Origin: Spirometra erinaceieuropaei
Lineage: Eukaryota > Platyhelminthes > Cestoda > Diphyllobothriidea > Diphyllobothriidae
Assembly (NCBI GenBank): GCA_902702965.1
Contig: CACRXP010001224.1
Location: 55,887-119,886 of the forward strand
Length of the DNA: 64,000 nucleotides
Direction: 5' to 3'
This document shows positions 34,811 through 45,081 of this stretch, piece by piece; position 1 is the first letter of the stretch, and each line of letters opens with the position of its first letter. A program made the position numbers and the translations under genes. Below the pieces are notes generated by a model. The model had not been told where the DNA came from, ran no database searches, and saw only the letters and a program-made list of their open reading frames with translations.

Positions 34811-35168
34811 ACGCTCCTCGTCGAGGCATTTCAGTCGTCGTCGTGGAAGCAGCGCCGCAGCGCAGGGCAGTAATAGCGCCCTCAGTGTGAACCTTCTCAA
34901 CGCTTATGAGTCCACCAACTCTCTGAATGTCAACGACGGCGCTGATGATAGCCCTTTCGTCAGGCAGGGGGAGACTGAGGCGGATGGCGGTGGGCGGCTC
35001 TTCTCCCTGAGGAGGAGTGTAGAAACTAGCAATGACCAGCTGGGCCGTCTTAGAAGCAGTCTAGCCAGCAGGAGCAGCCAGTCTCCAATGAAACCCCTGG
35101 GACCCCCAACCCCGACGCGCGGTGCTTTCGGGCGAAGATTTAGGGCCTCAGCACCACCTTCATCCAGG
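34811..35168 (+). CDS. Host gene exon: Ser/Arg-rich linker
   Basis: Acceptor CTGCTTATAG, likely donor CCAGG/GTGTGT. The exon begins with one base that completes the AG. codon left by the 31227-31642 exon, giving Arg, and then stays open for 119 codons to a phase 0 end. The product is low-complexity and basic-polar: SSSRHFSRRRGSSAAAQG, LNAYESTNSLNVNDGADD, LFSLRRSVETSNDQ, SQSPMKPLGPPTPTRG. Such linkers often follow FERM domains and can be phosphorylated. No catalytic domain is seen. The donor could be two bases later. Confidence 0.5.
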
Positions 35169-35268
35169 GTGTGTTCTTTTTCTGTTTGTATTATTCTCAA
35201 ATAATCTTGCTTATTTCAAATTACGTTTTTAAGGATTCCCGTTTTCTAATGTATGTATATATATATAT

Positions 35269-35440
35269 GCCTTCAGACGGAGGTGTAGCCTACGGTAGGT
35301 GATGTAGCTTATATATTGTCACAGAATTTTCGCCAATAATCCCTGCGACGCATAGGACGTCCCTTCCACATTAAGCCAATGACTGTCCCTCAAATGGAAG
35401 CATATTTTGCTTTATAAATTATTTATAAGCAAAGAAATAT
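35269..35440 (+). repeat. Repeat A, copy 2, in AT-rich surroundings
   Basis: Same orientation as 31734-31893. Preceded by a short (AT)n tract (35255-35268) and followed by AT-rich sequence to about 35500. Its tail ATTTATAAGCAAAGAAATAT equals that of the tRNA-like element at 34.46 kb. Confidence 0.85.
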
Positions 35441-35599
35441 ATATATATATTATATATTATTATATATTATGTTATGTATACGTATATACATATATCGATA
35501 TGGGTAAAGATTCGAGGTCCAGATATTGTATCGCGTTCATCATCCCCCGAAGAAGACTAAGAAGAAGATAGGGCGCATTCATGGACCGAGTTATATTTG

Positions 35600-35641
35600 T
35601 ACTGAAGTTTCGGAAACCCTCTCGTTTCCGTCATCAGAGTA
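35600..35641 (-). ncRNA. Hammerhead ribozyme-like motif at a PLE 3' end
   Basis: Minus strand: TACT, CTGATGA, C, perfect 6-bp helix II (GGAAAC/GTTTCC, loop GAGAGG), GAAA, CTTC, AGTA. Helix I TACT/AGTA pairs over 4 bp. The UC cleavage site is present, and helix III is essentially absent. It lies about 100-370 bp past the GIY-YIG coding remnant on the same strand, as expected for a PLE terminal ribozyme. The extra pyrimidine after the CTGATGA box is shared with the 995-bp elements. Confidence 0.55.
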
Positions 35642-35697
35642 ATGTGTTGACAGTTCCTGCTGGTCTTGATTGCGTCAGCCTTGATAACTGCCTGGTA

Positions 35698-36300
35698 TTA
35701 TATCCGTGCACGAGGCACGAACTCTGACCTGCCCGTTCGCCGCCGATTAGCGTTGACCTGCCACTTATGACCCCTTTGCGGCCGTCGTAATTGTTGGCGA
35801 GCCAGCATGTTTGTCGGCCTCCCCTTGTCACTCAACGGACTGATCAGTTGTTGGGGCACGTGTGAGTTGGTCTCAGCCTCGTGGGCGTCGCGGTGAGGTG
35901 GCGTCCCATGCTGGTTACATGACCCCCGGCCGCCTTCTCTCCCACTTTCTGTTGACATCGGCTGTCGGCCACGCGTCACTTTGCTCGACTGTCCTAATGG
36001 CCTTGTCGGCATTGACTCGAGCCTTGTGCGTAGCGCCTGATAGGCGGGATGCAGAGCTATGACTCTGTTGAGTGTGCCAGTCGAGGACCAAGTTTCGAGC
36101 ATCAGTCTGGCCATCTTATCATTGGCTCGGTCGATTACCCTTGCCTTTTCAAAAGCGACATTGTGGTTCTGCTGTTTGATGTGGCCATAAACCATAGACA
36201 GCTTGTCCTTGCGGTTGATTGCAAGCTGGTGCTCATGCAATCTTGTGCCAAGACGTTTGCCCGTTTCACCAACATGTTGGTGAAACAGCAACACCACCAA
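35698..36300 (-). pseudogene. Penelope-like element fragment, GIY-YIG C-terminal half
   Basis: The open minus frame includes ETGKRLGTRLHEHQLAINRK, then YGHIKQQNHNVAFEKARVID and MLETWSS. This is the second half of a PLE GIY-YIG nuclease (conserved TR..EH and the E of LETWHS-type motif). The first GIY-YIG strands and the RT are missing, so the copy is 5'-truncated at about 36300. It stands head to head with the plus-strand fragment starting at 36355. Coding is not maintained as a gene. Confidence 0.75.
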
Positions 36301-36354
36301 CATATATATATATATACGTATGTACTGGAAGATGGGCATCCCAAGAAACATAAT

Positions 36355-37250
36355 TCGAAGAAGAATGAGTCCTTTGGGAAAATGAACAAACTTTATTTCG
36401 TAAATTTTCGAGCAAAGACACATTGCTCTGAGAACGAAGGTTACAAAAAAGAACTCAATTATCTATTCAACCTATTTTCCCAAAACGGCTACCCCAGAGA
36501 TTTTGTACGCAGATGCATGAAAGAGCAGGAATCAAAAGAAAGAGAGAAGGAACTAGATTGTTCCGATCAGACGCCAAAACCAAAACATTGGCGAACGCTT
36601 CCCTACATTAAAAATGTGTCTGAACTCGTTGCAAGACACCTGAGGAAGCACCAAATACAAGTGGCTCACAAACCGACTATCACGCTACGCAATCAGCTTG
36701 TACACCCTAAGGATAGGGTTGGCTATTTGGATAAGAAAGAAGTAGTCTATAAGATTCCATGTGGCACTTGTAATGCAGTGTATTGTGGTCAAACCGGAAA
36801 ATCCGCCTCTACACGCCTACATGAACACCAATTGGCAGTGAAGAGGCGGGACCACTTATCCCAAGTCGCCACGCATACTCTTGAAACTGGGCACAAATTC
36901 GCTTGGGATAAAACACGCATTGTCGGTTCCTGCCCATATAAGAAAGGCCGAGAATTCCTAGAGGCCATTCACTCTGATGATTCATGCATCAATCGACGCA
37001 TCGACCTTGATACCATGTACACAAGTCTCAAAGAAAAATGGAAAAGGTAATAGCCAATCACGACGTGACATCAGCCCACAGCATTAGCCCATCCTCAGTC
37101 ATGACAGAGCAATATCGATTTTTTCGGCATTGTTTAAATTTTGACTGTTTCTTCACACTTATTACACGTCTGAAGACGAGCTGGGGAACCAGACTCGAAA
37201 ATTTACGAAATAAAGTTTGTTCATTTTCCCAAAGGACTCATTCTTCTTCG
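36355..37250 (+). mobile_element. 5'-truncated PLE with short inverted terminal repeats
   Basis: Bounded by about 56-bp inverted repeats (36355-36411 and 37194-37249, e.g. GAATGAGTCCTTTGGGAAAA against its reverse complement). The inner open region (36412-37050) encodes a linker with FSQNGYPRDFVRRCM and a complete GIY-YIG domain: YKIPCGTCNAVYCGQTGKSA, TRLHEHQLAVKRRD, TGHKFAWDKTRIV, REFLEAIHS. The RT is missing, yet the terminal repeat is present in inverted form at the truncated 5' end, an arrangement known for Penelope elements. The nuclease would nick target DNA and is inferred inactive without the RT. Confidence 0.8.
37167..37206 (+). ncRNA. Hammerhead-like motif in PLE terminal repeat (weak)
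   Basis: CGT, CTGAAGA (CTGANGA allowed), C, stem GAGCTGG/CCAG-A-CTC with loop GGAA, GAAA, ATTT, ACG. Helix I is only 3 bp. Order and spacing match the 35.6-kb motif. A related but more eroded version lies on the minus strand at about 40521-40564. Confidence 0.35.
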
Positions 37251-37261
37251 AAATATATATA

Positions 37262-37765
37262 TATTTGTATTATGGTAGAGGGGCGCTCACCGATCGTTCT
37301 TACGCAAGTCACTTGTTCCGTTGTGCTTTACGGGCTCTCCCTCGAGCCCAACCAGCAGCCGCATAGCGGCGCATAAGTAAGGCAGTATGTTATTACCGAC
37401 AAGGACGAGGGAAACTGAAATAACCTTTTCTGGCTTATTAGCCGTCGTCAGCCAGTCATACCCAACCCCGAAGTTTGGACCACCAGAGACACGAACTCGG
37501 GACCTGTTAGTTAGAAGTTCAACTCCTCTAACCACTGATCCACGGGCCCGTTGTCCTAACAGTTCGCGGGATCAAGCTCCAGGTGTTCAACACTTCGGGG
37601 TTTGAGTATGACTGGCTGGCGACGGCTAATAAGCCAAAAATGACCATTCCAGTCTCCCTTGTCTTCGTCGGTAATATCATTCTGCCTATATATCATGCGC
37701 CGCTGCGCGGCTGCTGGTTGGGCTCGAGAGAGAGCCCTTAAGGCACAACGGAACGAGTGAGTTCC
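37262..37765. mobile_element. Inverted pair of SINE S1 copies
   Basis: 37262-37565 is a minus copy with a tRNA-like head (GGTTAGAGGAGTTGAACTTC and CGAGTTCGTG on the reverse strand). 37566-37765 is a plus tail (GTTCAACACTTCGGGG, CCAGTCTCCCTTGTCTTC, GGCTGCTGGTTGGGCTCGAG). Together they could form a long hairpin. Confidence 0.75.
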
Positions 37766-38010
37766 GTATGAACGAACAGAGGGAAAGTGAAGTCGGCAGA
37801 CTAGTTCGGCTGGCGCGACAGGACAGACAACGACAAACAGACAGCAGATGTGTGAGAGGGGGTGGGCACCTAGTTATGGTAGGCCGTGGGGCAGGGGGAG
37901 GGAGGGAAGAACCGTTAGGGCTCCCAGTGTTGGAGGCGGTGAAAACGCGGTGGGTGGGGATTGTGAATCAGCGGGAATGCGGGCGGCTGGCCACTGATGC
38001 GGACGGCTAG

Positions 38011-40343
38011 TCACTGATGCGGGATGAGGTCAGGGGGCAATGCGCCGGCGTTGGAGGTGTTAGGGGGGTTTCGGTTGTTGTTCACCGTGTCGCAAGTTGG
38101 GAGCGGAATGGCGAAAGAGTATACGTCTGTGACCGAGTGGGGGTTAGCAAATGTTGAGGTGTGAGAACAAGACAGTGAGCGCGTACGTAGGCCCTCATAG
38201 TGAGCGTCTAGATAGGCGTGGCGGTTGATGCTGGTCGTGCCAGAGTGCCAAGCTTCGAGGAATTCTCGCGCCTGTCTGGTTTTAGCCTTTGCGATCACTT
38301 CAGTGCCGTCCCAATTGAAGCGGTGGTCATGCTCAATGGCGTGTGCAAACACGAGGGACAGAGGGTCACGTCGGCGGAGGGCTAACTTGTGTTCGTTAAT
38401 GCGAGTCCCAAGACATCGGCCTGTATGGCCAATATAAACACAAGGGCAGTTGGCACACGGTATGCGGTAGATGACGTTAGTTAGTTGTTCTTTGGGCACC
38501 GGGTCCTTTACTCGGCATAATATCTCGCGTAGGGAAGATGCGGGCTTATGGGCAATGGAAATGCCATAGCGTTTTAGTTGCCGGGAGTGGGCTTCAGAGA
38601 TTCCCTGAATGTACGGCAGTGAATAGAATTTCTGCGACGCTCTATCTTCATGAGACTCTGGGTTTGGTAGTTGTCTCTGGCGTCTGAGACAGTTCTTTAC
38701 GAAACTGGCAGGATATCCGTTGGAGCGGAACAACCGATGTAAGAAGGCCAATTCTTTCTTAAGTGCGTCATCACTGTTGCAAATGCGATAGGCCTGATGG
38801 AAAATAGTGCGGACACAGCTTCGTTAATGGGCCGCAGGATGATTGCTCCCATAGTTAAGTATGATTTCGGCCCTGGAGTCTTTTCTGTGGACGCTTGTCG
38901 CTAGTTTGCCATCATTGAGTCTTTGTATACTCACATCTAAGAAAGGGAGGGTATCTCCTGTTGCTTCTTCGCGGGTGAACTGTATAGCCGGGAAGACGCT
39001 ATTTAAGCTCTGATGCAATCGCTCAACTTCCCTGGTCTTTATGATGACAAATGTGTCGTCCACGTAGCGGAGCCACATTTTTGGTTCGAAGGTGTGCACA
39101 ACATCCTGTCCTAGTCGCTGCAAGACCAGTTCTGCAAGCAGCCCCGATATGGGGGAGCCCATTGGGGTGCCCTTTACTTGTTGATAGAACTTGCCATCGA
39201 ACTTACAATAATTCTTGAGGCAAAGCTTAAGCATGTCTAGAACATGTGCTGTTGGAATGCCAATGGGACTTTGCTCTAGACATCGGGCTACGCTGTCAAT
39301 CGCTAGGTCATGAGGTATTGAAGAAAACAGGGCAACCACATCAAACGATTGAATGCACTCATCAGGACTTACTGTGAGACCTTGGATCTTCTGCAGGAAT
39401 GCCTGAGAGTTTTTGATGCTATATTGTGATCCATTGGTGAGATGCTTTAGGTGCCTGTATAACCCTTTAGCGAGGTTGTAGGTGGGCGATCCAATAAGCG
39501 GCACTATGATCCTCAATGGCGCACCTTCTTTGTGCACCTTTGGGAGGCCATATGCATGGGCTATTCGGGGTCGTTGAGAGTCATACATCTGGAGTCATCG
39601 GGCGTTATGAGTTTCAGTCGAGTGAGCTCATTCACCTTCTTTTTTACAGCTGCGGCTTGCTTTTTAATCGGGTCCTCCGTGAGTTGTCCGTAGGCTTTTC
39701 TGTCGTTAAAAACTTGGTTCGCCTTGTTGACGTAATCACTCTTTTCTATGATGACGGTCGCGCCACCTTTGTCAACACACACAATTACTATACTGTCGTC
39801 TGTCTTGAGAGACTGTAACCCCTTTTCTTCATCGATGGGCAGGACTTGGTGGTGCTTCTTTTGTCGAAGGAGACCAGTGGCACAGCTGCGTATATTTGCG
39901 CGCATGTCTTCAGGCACAGTAGAGATCAGTAAAGTAGATTCAAGGCTCGCTAAGAAGTTTGTGGTCGCAGCGTCAGAGTGGCTGAATTTTGTTCCTCTAG
40001 ATAGCAGACTAAGTTCAGCGGATTTTAGACTCCTTTTAGAAAGATTAACAACTCTTGTCGACCTGCTGATTTCGTTGACAGGATGAAGAAGAGCTTGCAG
40101 TTTCACTTTAAGATCGGCTCGCTTTTTCATTCTGGCGTCTAAAGCGGTGGCATTTATTCGCTGTAGCACTTCTACGAACACGTTTTCAGGCAATTTTGAG
40201 GCACACTGGCTTCGGAGGTCGGATATTGTTGCATCGAATATGCAAGGACGACGGTGGACGTCTGATATAATGGCACTCAAAACGCGAAATCCGTATTTGC
40301 GTGTAAGTGGGCTTGAAACGATGAGACTTCGGTAGGATGCCAT
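38011..40343 (-). pseudogene. Penelope-like retroelement, RT and GIY-YIG, nearly complete
   Basis: Minus-strand coding of about 777 codons in three blocks. Block 1 (40343-39561): N-terminal region with VDKGGATVIIEKSDYV. Block 2 (39588-38824): reverse transcriptase with YGLPKVHKEGAPLRI, FDVVALFSSIP, KGTPMGSPISGLLAELV, the catalytic MWLRYVDDTFVI and DTLPFLDVSI. Block 3 (38820-38011): linker with FRSNGYPASFVKNCL and a GIY-YIG nuclease (VIYRIPCANCPCVYIGHTGR, TRINEHKLALRRRD, REFLEAWHS). A one-base frameshift near 39588 separates blocks 1 and 2. A single TAA at 38824-38826 separates blocks 2 and 3, which share a frame. These elements copy themselves by target-primed reverse transcription. This copy is recently inactivated. 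Confidence 0.9.
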
Positions 40344-40489
40344 GATCGCGACATCGATGAAGGAACGTCAGCTGCTCGTAAGTTGTAGCCTGCCTCTACA
40401 CGAGTACAACTCAATTTTCCCGACGAGCCTTCCCTCTTTATCATATTATCTCGGAATGCACACTACCTCAGCTATATATATATGTGTGA

Positions 40490-40564
40490 AAGGAGGAAGT
40501 TCGTCGGGAAAAATCTCTTTCTCGTAAATTTTCGAGCTGGTTGCACTAACCCAGCGTCAGACGA
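40490..40564 (-). repeat. PLE terminal repeat remnant upstream of the RT frame
   Basis: Carries CTCGTAAATTTTCGAGCTGG and CCAGCGTCAGACGAAG, related to the terminal repeat at 37167-37215 (reverse strand). It lies 5' of the 38-40.3 kb PLE. A short (TA)n and a TTTTCCCGACGA/TCGTCGGGAAAA inverted pair (about 40416 and 40501) sit just inside it. Confidence 0.5.
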
Positions 40565-40621
40565 AGTTAATGATGAGAGGTGGGATTGTCTCACTGTTGG
40601 TTAAGGATACATATAGATCAT

Positions 40622-40860
40622 GACAGATGGGCGCTCACCGATCACGTTACGGAACATTCTCGTTCCGTTGCGTCCTGATTCTCATACTAAAACCTTACCA
40701 GGCCATTTCCGGATTATAAGCCGTCATCAGCCTGTCATGCCCAACCCCGACTGTGGATCACTTGAGCTTTGAACCCGCGATCTTTGGTCATGGAGTTTGA
40801 CACTCTACCATTCAACCACAGACCCGTTCTCCTGTCGGCAATGGTCGGGAATATATGTAT
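40622..40860 (-). mobile_element. SINE S1, diverged minus copy
   Basis: ATGGGCGCTCACCGATCACG here replaces the usual GGGGCGCTCACCGATCG. Then GTTACGGAAC, AAGCCGTCATCAGCCTGTCA, CCCAACCCCGA and a tRNA-like head (GAACCCGCGATC, CTACCATTCAACCACAGACC on the plus strand). Confidence 0.65.
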
Positions 40861-42339
40861 ATATGTGTGTGTGAATGTTGTGTTCCTGGCACTTACCTCC
40901 ACATTCGCCGTTCAATAATTACCAAGTATAATAGCTAACCATTCATACCTGGTTTACTTTGCTGGATAAATATACGTGGGCACATCTTATACACGAGAAA
41001 ATGAGCCTCGTCGAGCGAGAAAAATGCACAACGTTTAAGATATCAGAAAATTCTCACATCAGTTCCTTTTAACATGTTTCAGGAGATAGGTCACGTACTG
41101 TTTGTGCAGGATTGTTATGCCGTACTCCCAAAGTAGGTCCTGGCCAAAAGTCCGGACTCGTGCTTCGTCGTTGCTACTGCACGACACAGCTGCGAGGGTT
41201 TGTGCTTAGTGAGCTCCCCAGCGTTCTCTTTGTGGTTTCTGGTATTTGGACTCCAGAGAATAATCAGGGCAATAATTGCTAAAGTTATTATCATTATGAA
41301 GTCACTTTCGGGGCACTTAACTCCATGTCCTGCACTTAATGATTTCTGAACTTTTTACCTTGATTATTCTCTAAAGTTTACATACGAGAAACCGCACAAA
41401 GAATGCTGGGGAACACACTGAGGAGCTGGATCCCTTGCAACTGTGTAATTAAGCAGCAGAAACATCGGCGAAACACGTATCAGGAGGAGAGAGTGGGCAG
41501 ATGCTGTGTAAGTCTACTGCAACTATAAACGAACTCGCACGAAAGTTACTATCTTGCGTCTACCATGTCGTAAGGCACGCAGAGGTCGAACTGTCTGGTG
41601 GAGGCGAGAGTTACCGTCGTCAGCCAGCCGCGTCAGTCTTAAAATTTTAATGCGAGTTCTCTTTGTTTGAATTCCAGGGCGTAGCAGGAGTTCATGTGCT
41701 CGCTTGATTACGATAAGGCGTATTCAGTATCACGTGGGAACGTCATCCATCGATCGGCAGGGAGTACGAGGACGTCGATCTGGTGTTCTACCAGGTGGCA
41801 GCATAGCAAGGAGCAATTAATGCTCTAGGCACTTGGGCCAAGAGCAAATGGAACTATGAATGGTCATTTCTGAGACATTTCCTGTCTTTTACCAAATTTT
41901 CTGTGGCGTATAATCGTTACTGGTGCTCGAAAAAACGCTTACTAGGCGTCCAGTAGGAGTCGGTGCATTATGGTGGACGGACTTTATCTTCATCTCATCC
42001 ACTACAGGTGTTTGCTGCCCCCCCCCCGCCTTTGCTCTCTCCTGTTCTTGGTAGTTTTCTCGCTCATTATTACCTTAATTAGTGTCACGCAGTCAGTGCA
42101 TTTGGTGTAAATGATGGAAGGCTTCAAAAACCCAATTTAAACGATACAGGTCTGCATAGAAAACATTCAAGTTTAAAATATTTTTCAGGTTAGTATACTA
42201 ACTGCATAAGACAGATGTGAAGCATGGGCAGAAGGAATAGCAAAATAGCACGCTATGCTCCGCAGACATTGATTACATTAAAACAGCTTACTGAAATCAT
42301 GTTAGTAGTACTTTAGTAATTATGTCTATCCCATTCGAT
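40861..42339. other. Mostly unrecognised; R3 fragment at about 41483-41590
   Basis: The only recurring piece is GGAGGAGAGAGTGGGCAGAT, GCTGTGTAAGTCTACTGCAA and CTATAAACGAACTCGCAC, a decayed R3 core. A C10 run lies near 42018. No gene signature. Confidence 0.45.
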
Positions 42340-42740
42340 GGGTGAGGGGAGCTGTGGCTCATCTTTGACAGTTCGACCGTCGTGCTCAGCGATGTCCACC
42401 GTGTGCTCCACAGGTGAAGCAGGCACAGTGGCTTGCACGTGAATTAGTTTATGGTGAGAGTAGGTCTGCGCAACATCTACCGCACTCTCCTCCTCTCCCA
42501 CCTGGGTCCGATGTCAAGACAAACCGAAGAAGACCAGAGGTGGGGGAGTGGGTGCCTAGACTCACCCCTCCATACTCCCTGGTCTAGAACAAAAACGTGA
42601 CCAGAATTTTAACCAACAACAACAACAACAATGGGGGCGGCAGGAATCCCAATGTGCGAGACGTCAGTCGTCAACTGGACCCGCCACCGCAACTCGAATG
42701 TTGACATTTGTTATGGTGCACATTCCGATAACACCTTCCA
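42340..42740 (-). repeat. Interspersed repeat R3, minus copy
   Basis: Reverse-strand R3: GATGTCCACCGTGTGCTCCA, GGCTTGCACGTGAATTAG, CATCTACCGCACTCTCCTCC, AACCAACAACAACAACAACA, and ATTTGTTATGGTGCACATTC. Confidence 0.65.
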
Positions 42741-43601
42741 GAATCCATTGTGGGTAAGTATCCACACGCATCTTAACTACACTCGCGCTGGGAGACTGTG
42801 TGATATACCTCGGTAAAGGATTCCACGGTCTCATGAATCTATGTGAGAGAAAGGAGGAGCGCTGATTGGTGTGGCACAGTCCCATTTTAGGTTGGCGATC
42901 TGTTGTCTGAGATCCGTCTTGGGTTCCATTTCGAAAACATTTTCCTAGTCCACACGAGTATCAAGCCCATTTGGTGCCTTAAATGTTGCCACAAGGTCAC
43001 CTCTGTTTTGCTGATGGTGGAAGGGGTAAAGGTTAAAAGCCTCCAGGCGCCGTTTAGGTTCTCTGAACTCCCCCCCCCCTGTGATTTCCATTTAAGAGTC
43101 TCTTTTGCGTTGCCAACCCAGGCTACATCGTTAGCATTAAAAATAACTCGACTTGGAGGCTTGCATATCCTTCATTACTTGTCACTTGGCGGCAGATTAA
43201 AGTAGAAAGATGATCACCCACCCATAGTTAAATTAAGCAATCGAGGAGGAATTTCATCGAAAACCGTCTCTACCATTCTCAGATAATTTAATTGTCTTAG
43301 ATGAGATTAAACTGTGTTAGACATGCTTCTGCGTAGTGTTCTTTCAGCAAAGTAAAGGTATCTACTACCTATCACTACCGCATATCCGGAGGACTTTTAA
43401 AGCTGGATGTGGTGTAGGTTTTGATTAAGATCAAAGTCGGATCACAGTCAGCAGAAAGACTGATACTCTCATGGGTAAACCTTCCTTTCAAACAAAGAGT
43501 ACAGAGCTAAATCATTTACTGCGTTGTAAGCCCCGTTCTCTCCTCTAATGCCTCATTTCGGTCCAGCCTGTGCCGAACGGCGGTCTGATATCTATTGACT
43601 G
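42741..43601. other. No recognisable feature
   Basis: No gene, RNA or shared repeat found. A C10 run lies at about 43070. Confidence 0.4.
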
Positions 43602-43886
43602 CTACGCTTGTGAGGAGTGAAGTCCCATCCTAGCCGCCAACGCCTTCTTCCTCGCTAAGGATTGTTTCTTTTTGTGATCTTGAGAATGGTCTGAATTGCT
43701 CATGCGACTTTCCCTATTACTATTTCTGCGAGAAATGGAGCCGAAACCTAAGTTAGGAACTAAAGAACTCCGCAGTTGGCTTCGATCGTTTATTAAACTT
43801 TCCTTCCTACTCTCGCATCCAGTCGGCACGGTTAAAAAGGCCTTCACATTAAAGGTTGCCTCTTCAAGTAGGGCTCCGATATGCAT
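43602..43886 (-). CDS. Unclassified open frame, 94 codons, basic
   Basis: The predicted product is very polar and basic at its C-terminal half (RRNSNRESRMSNSDHSQDHK, KKQSLARKKALAARMG). A pyrimidine-rich TCATATCTCCCAAG lies just upstream and could be an acceptor, making this a possible terminal exon on the minus strand, within the intron of the FERM gene. No family is recognised and no start context supports it. Chance remains possible. Confidence 0.2.
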   Translation of the reverse strand: MHIGALLEEATFNVKAFLTVPTGCESRKESLINDRSQLRSSLVPNLGFGSISRRNSNRESRMSNSDHSQDHKKKQSLARKKALAARMGLHSSQA

Positions 43887-44512
43887 ATCTTGGGAGATAT
43901 GAATGGACTTGAGGGATTTTCATTCGTTTAAGTGCCAGTAACCTCTGCGAACGCTAGAATTACAACTTTTACCTTCAGGACCATTATTTTTGTTATTTGT
44001 CTAGATTTTGCCATTTTAAAATGAAAACCTTTGGATAAAACGTGCTTTGTATCTTCGCTTAGGGACAGATTTTCCTCTGTTTGTTGCAGAGGAAATTTTC
44101 AAATTCTGTCATATTCGTGAAAAATTTTCAGAGTTGTCTGTTTTTTACGTCTTCGCATATTGCATTCCTGTAATCGTCTTATTTCTACTAAAAAGGATAT
44201 TTCTTGGAAATTCCCCCATCAAACTGCCACTTAAACACGCCTAAGGCCCAGAGTCATCTCCGATTTTTATTGAGTCTGAATTCCAGAAGAGTGATCTGGA
44301 GGAAATGAAACCAATTTGCAAAACTCTGAGTGGAAGATCCAGCTGTAGGATAGCTGAAACGTTGTAGAATGATGTTGAAACTCAATATTTACCACGCAGG
44401 TTCAGTTTACACTAAACGAATTAAGGCAGTGACCAAAGAGGTGCCGCGTTTACAGGGCCTTTTAGCCATTTAGTGACCCGCATTGCAATTAAGGCAATAT
44501 TTCCCCGGAATG
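43887..44512. other. No recognisable feature
   Basis: AT-rich, short frames only, nothing identified. Confidence 0.35.
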
Positions 44513-44517
44513 AATTT

Positions 44518-44840
44518 AAAGCAAGCACGCACGGCAGAATTTAATGGTACCAGTAAATTTCACGACGGCTTCTCAACTGCAGCCTGTCGTTGCATAACAC
44601 AAATAACAAGTGAGAAAGGTACAGAGGTTTGAATTTCGACAGATAAAATCAATGTAAAACAGCACGGTCAACGCATACTGCGCGTAGACTAATCAATAAA
44701 ATGATAAATTCAAAATGCAACATAGGAAAGAAGATGGGGAAGTAAACATGCCGAGGGATTTCGAAAATCAAAAGGACTCAGGTCTACCAGGGCAAGCTGA
44801 GGTTGACCACGTGGTCTAACTGTTTGCATAGGTCGGGTTT
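44518..44840 (+). repeat. PLE inverted terminal repeat, left
   Basis: Inverted partner of 46665-46985, matching through ATTTAAAGCAAGCACGCACG, GGTACAGAGGTTTGAATTTC, GTAGACTAATCAATAAAATG and GTCTAACTGTTTGCATAGG with scattered differences. Confidence 0.85.
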
Positions 44841-45081
44841 CTCCCGCCGTATATAGGCTGCCTCCAGGTAGCGCAATAACCGTGTAGTTCGTGCGCGAAC
44901 TAATACTTAAAAAGACGTTTTGGGGTCAACCGAATGGCCACTATCAAGGAGATTTTTTGTAATAAAAGACCGTGGAATATTATTCTTCTGCTTTAAAAGC
45001 CATTTAGGCAGGTGCTCAACTGACCTGGCTGCCAGTTGCCTTTGCGTTAGCCCAATGTACTTGCATCCACAAGTGCATGTA

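Noticed and set aside
32170..35700. Functional tRNA-Ser genes with anticodon ACT
   Set aside because: Both copies share long flanks and a repeat-family tail, have a G-G mismatch at the first acceptor pair and a rare anticodon, so a tRNA-derived repeat is more likely. They are listed only as tRNA-like.
36049..36354. In-frame N-terminal extension of the plus-strand PLE frame
   Set aside because: This part is antisense to another PLE fragment. The open frame is fortuitous, and the element starts at about 36355.
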